From Gari tellinella (Eukaryota > Mollusca > Bivalvia > Cardiida > Psammobiidae), in assembly GCA_922989275.2 (NCBI GenBank), contig OV277861.1:39186623-39250622 (forward strand): a stretch of DNA of 64,000 bases. The letters are read 5' to 3'. Positions 55,925 to 64,000 of the stretch are shown in pieces (position 1 is the stretch's first letter; each line of letters opens with the position of its first letter). Position numbers and translations under genes: made by a program. The notes under the pieces were generated by a model, which had not been told where the DNA came from, did no database searches, and saw nothing but the letters and a program-made list of their open reading frames with translations.

Positions 55925-56160
55925 AATGATTTACACACATTCCCCCATAACCTGTTTCTAGTTTTAAGGATGGATGACCACTTAAAAAGCAGTTTGAAAG
56001 TAAAGCAGAATGTGCATTAGGGCGCATTCTGCTTTACTTTCAAGCTTTTATATTTTAGGATAAATACATTTTTATAGTGTATATTCATAACTATAAATTA
56101 GAACTATTTTCTTCAGTGGAGGAATATATTAAAGGCTTAAGTATGGGCGAATCGGTTGAA
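55925..56160. repeat. T1 copy
   Basis: CCCCCATAACCTGTTTCTAG to AGTATGGGCGAATCGGTTGA; hairpin partly paired at 55981-56050. Confidence 0.6.
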
Positions 56161-56260
56161 TCCTAAAAGAGCTGAAAACCATTGTGAAAAATTGTAAACA
56201 ACAATACCTTTTCATGTCCAGTGTCTATTTATAGGGCACTCTGTTCAACTGAATATTATA

Positions 56261-56468
56261 CAATAAAATCTCTCTATTACAACCGTTAAATGAAGGTTAA
56301 TTGATTGTATAAAAGACAGATTGGGCCCTACAGCAAAATAAAAGTAAAACAAAGCTCCTTAAGGAGCTTTGTTTTTCTTTCACATTGCTATAAGCAGCTA
56401 CAAGTCTTAAAACATAAAAAATAATTGAAATAAGTTGATGATCTAATGGTAATAGAGATGTTTTACTG
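56261..56468. mobile_element. P1 element
   Basis: CAATAAAATCTCTCTATTAC to GTAATAGAGATGTTTTACTG with TA on both sides; hairpin AGCTCCTTAAGGAGCT at about 56351-56370. Confidence 0.75.
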
Positions 56469-56484
56469 TATATGATAAGTGCAT

Positions 56485-56560
56485 GGCAAACAGTATGGAC
56501 CCAAATGAGATGCCAAAAATATGGCGTTTCATTTGGGTCTGCAATATTTGCCTAGAGCCC
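56485..56560. repeat. Module 1-type hairpin fragment
   Basis: GGCAAACAGTATGGACCCAA and decayed inverse; explains the peptide-like frame ANSMDPNEMP here. Confidence 0.5.
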
Positions 56561-56784
56561 CTTGTATATGATATTAAATTGAAACAGATGATTAGGACAT
56601 TGCTTACATTGTATTTCTCATTTAACTACCCCTGTTTTCAATGGCGAATATCCTGGTCTCCAACATGTGTGAGATCACTTTGATGATGTCACTTTTTATA
56701 AAGGTGCCATTACGTCACTGGGATTCTAAATAAGGCCTATTGCTTTAAAAATACATTAAATTGTTGCTTATGTGAGAAAAAGAA

Positions 56785-56935
56785 TCTGTCACTTGTCGAT
56801 GTATGAGACAAGCTGATCTCATCCTTGTCTAGAATAGAAAAGTTATTAAGCTTGCCAAGGCTCGCTTAATAACATTTCAATTCTAGACAAGGTTGAGATC
56901 AGCTTGTCTCATACATCGACTCGTTACAGATCTTA
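56785..56935. repeat. Long foldback (about 150 bp)
   Basis: AATCTGTCACTTGTCGATGT inverted at the right as ACATCGACTCGTTACAGAT; arms include GAGACAAGCTGATCTCA. Related to 39766-39905. Confidence 0.75.
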
Positions 56936-57344
56936 TATGTATTACAAATTGATGTATAGTATTAAACAATATATACATTCAACCAGTAACAAGTAAACTT
57001 ATCGTTTACAGTGTACCTGTAAATAGTACACTTCTATGCAAACAGTAGAGATCCTCATCAGGGTCTGCACTGTTTGTCATTGCGCAATTTATTGTAAGAA
57101 AGGCTTTTATCACCCGACTTTGAAGTATCAAAGTCCACATATTCTGTATACAGCTTATGGGCCCTATGTAAATTTGATAGATTATTTTTATTGAGATATG
57201 AAAATGTGCAAAAACCTTGACAAAAAATCAATAAAATCCTTTGAAAATTATCGTCTTTGTTATTGTTGATTAGGTTGTTTAATCCTGAGGTACCCCATAT
57301 TAATTGAACCCTTTCCCCTTTTCAGCTTTTGAAAGGTTGCTTAA

Positions 57345-57583
57345 CCTTTTACCCCACAGCCTGTTTCTAGTTTTGAAGCTAGGTGACCACTTAAAGCAGG
57401 TTGAAAGTAAAGCAGAATGTGCCTTAAGGCCTGGCACATTCTGCTTTACTTTCAGCCTGCTTTAAGTTTCAATCTGCTAGAATTTGGAAAACATTTATTA
57501 TAAAACATATTTATGACTGAGTAAATAAGAACTAGTGGAGGAATAAATTAAATGTGCTTAAAGGCGCTTCTATGGGGAAAAGA
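57345..57583. mobile_element. T1 element
   Basis: Left TTAA at 57341-57344; CCTTTTACCCCACAGCC to GGCGCTTCTATGGGG; hairpin at 57392-57465. Confidence 0.7.
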
Positions 57584-58007
57584 AGAATGCTCCTGAAAGC
57601 ACATTCAGCTTTATAATCTGCCTGCTTTAAGCTATTATCTGCTTGAATATAGGAAATATTTCTGATGTTGCATACTGATGACTATACAGTAGAACATTTT
57701 AAGCTTGCCGGACAAATGTCCAGGAGAGCTTATGTTGTCACCCGATCGTTGATGTTAGCATTAGCCGTTTCAAGAAAGTGTTCACATAGGGTAATGAGCT
57801 AAAACAAGATTGAAGTAAAGCAGAAAGCTGCAACCTGGATTCAATGCCACTCAATATTTGTGTGGTACTTGGAGGAATAGATAGGGGAGTTCAAGAGTGA
57901 AAATCAAACACCATATAAAAGTATAATCTTTAATACTACAAAGTAACTAAAGCATACATTACTTCAGATCTCACAGTATCACAAAGGTATATCTACCGTA
58001 TACCGCA

Positions 58008-58196
58008 GGGTTCCAGATAAGGGGAGTATTTCAAAAATTAAAATCTTTATTTCTGCTTTGAACCCTATGGTGTCACTACTCATAAGAATCGTCTCGAAGA
58101 AACGATTCTAATGAGTAGTAACATCATAGGAGCTGAAATAAGTGAGAAAATGCTGGATTTGGTCAGTTTACTCCCCCTTATCTGGAACCCTGCAAC
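58008..58196. mobile_element. H1 foldback, copy 6
   Basis: AGGGTTCCAGATAAGGGG to CCCCTTATCTGGAACCCT; hairpin AAGAATCGTCTCGAAGAAAC. Confidence 0.75.
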
Positions 58197-58262
58197 GGTA
58201 TACCCATTTAAAAGCTCCCCCTCTAATATTAGGTAAATGCCCCACTGCCTACAAAAAATATT

Positions 58263-58560
58263 GTAACCCTTTCCCATATAACATGTTTTCAGTATTTAGG
58301 ACAGATTGTTGCTTAAAGTAGGCTGAACGTAAAGCAGAATGCTCATTGTCTCTTACCCTGCTAGCTGCCGATATATGTGCCATAGTGATTAACATCACAC
58401 TCTGACCCTGTTCTGAATTTGTTTAGAAAATTCCATTTTTAGAACAGTTGCAGACGGCAATTTTTGCACACAAAAAAATTACCCAGCTTGCAAAGAGTTA
58501 AAATGTTTCTTGTTTTACTTTCAGCCTGCTTTAAGCTTTTGGGATTTTGCATCTTCCCAA
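58263..58560. repeat. T1 relic with T3 inside its hairpin
   Basis: Module 2 left arm at 58312-58345 and right arm at 58512-58535 are separated by a T3 copy (58352-58497) with right TTAA at 58498-58501. Confidence 0.65.
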
Positions 58561-58572
58561 GGGCATTTTATT

Positions 58573-58815
58573 TTAACCCTTTCGTGATCAAATTATGCAG
58601 GAGATTTTTACCCCTTAACATCTTTATTGTAGTCTGCCTCAGTATTGTTGTCTGCAAGACACGTTTCAAAGTTAGATTTAAGGTTGTATGACTTAATAAA
58701 TACTGATAAGAGTGTCAAACAGTTTGATTCCTGATTTGACGCTGCTTTAAGCGGCGTCTGATCAGGACCCAAACAGTTTGCAAACACACTTTAAGGCGTC
58801 ATTGAGAGTGAAAGT
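58573..58815. mobile_element. T6 element, degraded
   Basis: Begins TTAACCCTTTCGTGATC, contains the module 1 hairpin at about 58716-58782 and ends GCGTCATTGAGAGTGAAAG; the right TTAA is lost. Confidence 0.6.
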
Positions 58816-58884
58816 AAGAGTAAATGGCGGAATAAGATATACACAGGGTACGGTATATTGTTAGCCCATATCCTGTCAAGTTAT

Positions 58885-59130
58885 CCTGAGGCCTGTTTCT
58901 TAAAACTTTGTACAACAAATGTCGTAAGTCAGAGTATAAAAGCCTTAATTATTATTTATTTCTCCACATTATCCTGTCTTGTGATATCTCTTTGGAACCG
59001 TCTTTTCAAGACAATTCCAAAGAGATGTCACACGTCAGGATTAGATGGAGAAATCAGAGATTTAAAGTATTTCGAAGTTTTGACTTACAACCGTTTTTGA
59101 CATACAAAGTATATGAAACAGAACCCCTGG
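58885..59130. mobile_element. X1 foldback, copy 2
   Basis: GGCCTGTTTCTTAAAACTTT to the decayed inverse; core TTTGGAACCGTCTTTTCAAG. Confidence 0.7.
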
Positions 59131-59310
59131 TGTAGCAAAACGTTTGGATTTTAGATCTGGCTCTGGCTCTTTCCACACCAAGGACCTGTTTAAAATAAAA
59201 ACTCATTACATTTGCAAACAATGTATACCCAGATCAGAGGACTTCTGTAGGAGCCCTTTGATCAGGGTCTTCACTATTTGCTAATTTAGACCAGTATTAC
59301 TTAGACTACC

Positions 59311-60390
59311 TAAAATTCCAAGTAGACGTCACCGATACATATTTTGGTGACTAAAAAGATCCTGGATCATCCACAGGGGAACCTTATTACCCACAAGGGT
59401 TACTTATTGTTGAAAGAGTTAAGGTGTCTTTATAGCTTTAAAACTGCAAAAATTGTGTTTTTAACCTTTTTTCCGATTTTGATAGCCGACATTCTGTTCT
59501 ACATTTTACCAAAATCTCAAAAACCAAACCAAACGCATTACACGGCTATCTGATCAATAAATCACACCTCATTAAGCACTCCTTAGTCCAGCCACGTGAC
59601 CACCTAGAGGCGTTCTCCAGCTGCTGTTGCGTGATTTATGGGTCTCGCATGTTAAAATCATTATTGAATTATGATTGGTATATTTTATTAAGGGTGGAGC
59701 TAAGGAAAATCGCTTATGAAATATGTGTCTTCTTATTGGTTGAAACAAAAAGGACATAGTTGAACCCCGGGGGTATTCGCACTGTGTCAGACAGTCAAAA
59801 TGACACGCTTATCAGTTAATTGACGTTTTCGGCACCTCCTTATTTTCAAACACGCCGCATCTTTGGACAACGATTGTGTTCGCGGTAGGGGTCCGATTTT
59901 CATGCGGTTTAAAGCAGATGAAAGGGTATTATCTTCTCTAGTGAACCGTGTCTCAGAATGTTGATGAGATTCTCCAGCTGTTTACAGCAAAGCATTACGT
60001 AATAGAAATCGACTTTAAACGGTAAAATAACTTTGATGTTACTTAATAATAGTTGGAAGGGGAATTTTAAAAATCTGAGACACGGATCCCTAGATATGTT
60101 ACTGAAGTGTATTATGGGCAATTTTAAAGGCGTTACAAATTAAGACGGCTTTGAAATCGCTGTTTGATTTTTTTTTAAATTTGTCTTATAAAATCGTAAA
60201 AAAATAAAATATTTTTTTAAAAAAGACATTTTGTGGTGACATGTGTACCACTTAAACCATTCAGCTATAAAATGGGGGAATAAATTATAAATCATGATGA
60301 TAAATAAGAAAAATCCGCTTGCAGTATCGAAACTATAAAGCTACCTTAAAGAGAAAGGGAAATATACATAGTTACTTTAACCAATAACCA
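59311..60390. other. No gene or repeat recognised
   Basis: About 1 kb of mostly unique sequence; GTCCAGCCACGTGACCACC near 59586 and TGAGACACGGATCC near 60076. Short frames show no domains. Confidence 0.4.
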
Positions 60391-60686
60391 ACACCTTAAC
60401 CCTTACTAAATGGAAAACCAGTACATGTTCATGTATATATACATCATTCGCAAACAGTGTAGACCCATGTCAGAGGACTCCAAAAGGAGTCCTCTGATCA
60501 GGGTCTGCTCTGTTTACCATACTTTGAAAATAAACTGGTAAACTTTTCCACTTTAGAAATTGGAATAGTCTACTTAAAAAGTCATCACTAAGGGTAAAAA
60601 CTACCACATATACATGTATATATTATTTAGATGGCACTGAAAAATCAGAAAGACACCCCCACAACAATGAGCCAATGCTGCTGACC

Positions 60687-60919
60687 AGGGGTCCGTTTCA
60701 TAAAACTTCATGACAAAAATGGTCGTCAGTCAAAACTTTAAAAGAAATTTAATTTCTGATTTCTCTATCGAATCTTGTCTTGTGACATCTTTTTGGAATC
60801 GTCTTGTCAAGACGATTCCAAAGAGATGACACAAGACAGTATTAGAATGGAGAAATAGATCAAAATTCAGACATTTATGATCTGACTTTACGACAACATT
60901 TGTTTTATGAACGGGCCTC
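60687..60919. mobile_element. X1 foldback, copy 3
   Basis: GGGTCCGTTTCATAAAACTT to TTTATGAACGGGCCT; perfect core GGAATCGTCTTGTCAAGACG. Confidence 0.75.
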
Positions 60920-61280
60920 AAGGAATGGTATGATGCATCATTACATGGCATTGAGTAGATGTTAGTCTTTCTTGTAAACAACAACAAAAATCAGAAAGTG
61001 AACTTCTAAATACAGCTACAGTAATTTCAACTATTTTTCAGACAGTTTAGATCCAGATCAAGTAGAGTAGTTACAACTGGTCAGGATTCAAACCATCTCT
61101 TGGATTGTATCCTTACACAAATGATAATGTCCCTTTCAACAAAGGCAATGTTCCGTCAAATGGGCACATGCTTATAAATCTGTGTTAAGTAGACATCCAC
61201 ATATCCATGGGCAGTCTTTTAGCCAGGTTGCAGAATCTGCTACTAAGTGTCCAAGAGAGACATGATTTGGACACAATTTC

Positions 61281-61530
61281 CCCTATACCCCATAGCCTGT
61301 TTCTAGTTTTGAAGACAGGTGACCACTTAAAGCAGGTTGACATTAATGCAGAATGAGCCTAGAGGTGCATTCTGCTTTACTTTCAGTCAGCTTTAAGCTA
61401 CCATCTGCTAGAATATAGAAACTATTTCTTATGGTGCATATTTATTTCATGTCTGTATAAAGTGGAACTGTTTTCTAAATCGGAGGAGGAATAAATCAAA
61501 GGCGGAAAAAATAATATGTGGTACAATGGG
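61281..61530. mobile_element. T1 element
   Basis: CCCTATACCCCATAGCC to GGTACAATGGG, right TTAA at 61531-61534; hairpin with one decayed arm at 61328-61396. Confidence 0.7.
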
Positions 61531-61938
61531 TTAAACATCTTTGACTGATTAATATTTAATCCTTTGAGATTCTAATAATACTTATATCACCATAAAATAA
61601 TAAACATGATAAATTATACTTAATGTTTAAGCCTGAAAGCTGTAATTTCGATATATATATTATAAAAAGAAAAGAAAGTACACATTAATTCTTAAGTGTG
61701 ATAGACGGATATAAAAGTATCAAACAAAGAGATTCTTGAATGAAGGAAATAAAACGGTCGGAGAAAAAATACATGTATATCACATTTACAGATATGTTTC
61801 CATGTACAATGTTTTGTGATAATATTTTAAAATAGATAAATAATATTTGAAAAATAGAAACATAATTTATATTTATATATACAATAAAATACTGATAGCA
61901 TGACAATTTACAAGAAAGCTCATAATTATGGGTGTTAA

Positions 61939-62287
61939 CTCTTTCCTCCCTGAAACCTCAAATGGACAATTCTATATATAGTAATTTAATCCATTAACTC
62001 AGAGCAATAGATTTGTACCTTGGATTAAATTACTATAATGGACAATCCAGAGCAAGAGAACAATCTATATTGTTGACAATTCTATAGTTTTTAATTTAGT
62101 CCAGTCTATATTTTAAGGTTGATTGTTACAATATATGTCAAAATGACAAACAGTTTATACCCTGATCAGAGGGCTCCTTAAGGAGCCCTCTGATCAGGGT
62201 ATAAACTGATTGCATATGACAAGTGTACTTCTCACATGTACACTGTTTGAAAATGATGCATATAAGCGTGACTAGGGTTTCTAATAG
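61939..62287. mobile_element. T2 TTAA element (reverse) with internal insertion
   Basis: CTCTTTCCTCCCTGAAAC to CTAGGGTTTCTAATAG, TTAA at 61935-61938 and 62288-62291; perfect hairpin at 62150-62213. An extra foldback (GTAATTTAATCCATTAACTC and inverse) sits at about 61979-62037. Confidence 0.8.
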
Positions 62288-62402
62288 TTAACACACTGAC
62301 CCCTATTAACGAGTATATGTGTGCATCACAAACAGTTAATCACCAATGTAATAGTTCAGACATTAAATGTTCATTGAGAGCAGAGTTTTATACCGTGAAT
62401 AT

Positions 62403-62910
62403 GTTACAGTCAATCTGAAATGACTGTTCCCTTAGTCATTTCATGAAATGACTGAAATTTTTAGTCATTTCATGAAATGACTGAAATTGACAGACCACTT
62501 TCACACATATCGACCAGAGACATTTTACAGGATCAAGAAAATGCGTGAAATAACTTTTATTTAAGTTATTCAACAGCATATGTTCATTCACATCATTGTG
62601 TATGCATATTTTGTTGAATACATATTTTTAATGATTTATGAGACTTGATTTGTATTACATTTATTATACATATTTGAATATTATAGTTTGTAATTATTAA
62701 AATACTGTCATCATAACACTTTAATACATAAAGTTAAAGTCGATTCAGTCATTTCATGAAATGACTGAAGGTATTTTTCAGTCATTTCACAAAATGACTG
62801 GAAATTTCCGGCATTTCGTGAAATGACTAAGTGAAACAGTCATTTCACTAAATGTCTAAAATTTCAGTCATGTCATGAAATGACTGATTATAAAGATTGA
62901 CTGTTACATA
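62403..62910. repeat. Foldback element with seven palindromic 20-mers
   Basis: Inverted ends GTTACAGTCAATCT and AGATTGACTGTTAC. The exact palindrome AGTCATTTCATGAAATGACT occurs at 62434-62453, 62463-62482 and 62747-62766, and variants occur at about 62778, 62809, 62837 and 62864. No open frame. Confidence 0.8.
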
Positions 62911-63042
62911 TAGAAGTATTCAGCAAAAGGAAAGGTTATGGATTTTTGCCTTCTTTTATATAGACATACTATCAGGAATTTAATGTATATTGACTGAAAA
63001 CAAGCTAACTGCAGGCTGAAGTTTCAGTGAATAAAGGGTTAA

Positions 63043-63227
63043 ACCATTCCCCCATAAATACACCTATGATTAATGCGGCAACTGAAGCAAATAGTTTGAT
63101 TTTATATGATCATGACTATGCAGCATACAATACATTTTCTACATGCTGACAGATAGTAGCTAAAAGCAGGCTGAAAGTAAAGTGGTAACCTATCTTCAAA
63201 ACTAGAAACAGGCTAAGTGGTGAAGGG
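63043..63227. mobile_element. T1 element, hairpin collapsed
   Basis: TTAA at 63039-63042 and 63228-63231. CTAAAAGCAGGCTGAAAGTAAAG-type left arm joins straight to GTGGTAACCTATCTTC, so one hairpin arm is deleted. Confidence 0.7.
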
Positions 63228-63409
63228 TTAAGCTGCCACTTGTCATTTACACCATCCATGAGTTATTTGTGTGACCCTAATTCACATAATTGTTTATAAT
63301 ATCAAAAAGTTTATTTTAGCTTCTTCGACATCAGGAATGTAAAGAGTAATTCATCTTTTCTACAAAAATATAATTATGGACTCTTTGGAAAACCCCATGA
63401 AATTCAGAT

Positions 63410-63881
63410 CAGTGGGGAAGATGTTATTCTTTCCCAATACATGTTAATGTGTTCACAATTAACCCATTACCCTATAAGTATCTCTTTTCACGCCTTTGAT
63501 TTATTCCTTCACAGAAGAAAATAGTTCCTCATAATATAGTCATGAATATGCACCGTGAAAATATTTCCTATATCCTAGTAGATGGGATGTTTAAAGCAGG
63601 CTGAAAGTAAACCAGAATGTGCCTTTAGGCACATTCTGCTTTACTTTCAATCTGCTGTAAGTGGTCACCTGTCTTGAAAACTAGAAACAGGCTATAAGAT
63701 AATGGGTTTAACAATTACGGTCTTTGTAAACTGTTCGGAGCCAAGCAACCCAGTCTCTGATCAGCACACCAAGATTTAATAAAAGAAATCACATTTTCAA
63801 GAAACCCATCACTGCCATTTTATTGCACTGCATGTGAAATCAGTTTCATTTAAACAGGAAAGAATAACATATGCCCCACTG
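63410..63881. mobile_element. P2 element with nested T1
   Basis: CAGTGGGGAAGATGTTATTC to GAATAACATATGCCCCACTG inverted ends; T1 at 63463-63706 with left TTAA 63459-63462 and right TTTA. Confidence 0.75.
63463..63706. mobile_element. T1 element nested in P2
   Basis: CCCATTACCCTATAAG to CTATAAGATAATGGG; near-perfect hairpin with GTGCCTTTAGGCAC tip at about 63594-63662. Confidence 0.8.
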
Positions 63882-63899
63882 AATATTCATAAACAAATA

Positions 63900-64000
63900 C
63901 AGTAAAACCTCTCTATAACAACCACTAAATCTAGCTAGTTTTGCTTTCGTTTCAATCCTTTACTTTATTGTATGTTTATAATATGCATGTAAAATATCTG
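63900..64000. repeat. P1 left end, cut by window edge
   Basis: CAGTAAAACCTCTCTATAAC preceded by TA at 63898-63899; continues past the window. Confidence 0.65.

Noticed and set aside
62434..62886. CRISPR-like array
   Set aside because: Repeats are palindromes of varying sequence with irregular spacers, in an intron-rich animal genome.

Overview
This is animal nuclear DNA, AT-rich, with long introns and very dense interspersed repeats. The repeat types (miniature inverted-repeat elements flanked by TTAA or TA, hAT-like elements, a jockey/CR1-like LINE fragment, a tRNA-derived SINE, and variable repeats containing runs of GTCCGTCC) and the protein sequence of the one gene suggest a mollusc, most likely a heterodont bivalve. 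A dreissenid is an unverified impression; the species cannot be fixed from this sequence.

The only host protein-coding gene I can support is PAN3, the adaptor subunit of the PAN2-PAN3 poly(A) deadenylase. It lies on the + strand from 12356 to 43142 in 17 coding exons. The exon sum is 2442 nt, an open frame of 813 codons plus stop, with consistent GT/AG junctions and phases throughout. The protein has an N-terminal CCCH zinc finger, a PAM2-type motif, a low-complexity linker, a pseudokinase domain lacking the usual catalytic motifs, and the conserved C-terminal domain. An in-frame stop 18 nt upstream supports the chosen ATG.

Layout: 1-12355 is gene-free and made of nested repeats, with a 5'-truncated, frame-broken LINE on the minus strand (about 5374-6668). 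12356-43142 is PAN3, whose roughly 28 kb of intron is mostly mobile-element sequence. 43143-64000 is the 3' UTR followed by gene-free repeat mosaic.

Family names used below. TTAA-flanked (piggyBac-like target) families: T1 (ends CCCATTACCCCATA), T2 (CCCTTTGAACCCTAG on one side, CTCTTTCCTCCCTGAAA on the other), T3 (CTCTTTGCATGCT), T4 (CCCTTAGCCYGCC), T5 (CCCATTTGTGCC), T6 (CCCTTTCRTGATC-like). TA-flanked (pogo/Tc1-like target) families: P1 (CAGTAAAACCTCTCTATTAC), P2 (CAGTGGAGAAAACGTTATTC-like), P3 (CAGCGCTCCCTCTCTACAAC), P4 (CAGTCGAACTTCGATATCTC). Other foldbacks: H1 (AGGGCTCCAGATAAGGGG), X1 (GGGCCCGTTTCATAAAAC), J (TCCAAGGTTATAAAGC).

The most interesting pattern is modularity. Element families with unrelated ends and different target duplications (TTAA or TA) carry the same internal hairpins. 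Module 1 (GCAAACAG...CTGTTTGC around GATCAGACGCCG) sits in T2-T6, P2 and P3. Module 2 (CTTAAAGCAGG...CCTGCTTTAAG) sits in T1, P1 and an hAT-like element. Each module 2 stem has a TTAA at its base, and TTAA elements repeatedly land there, producing nests up to three deep.
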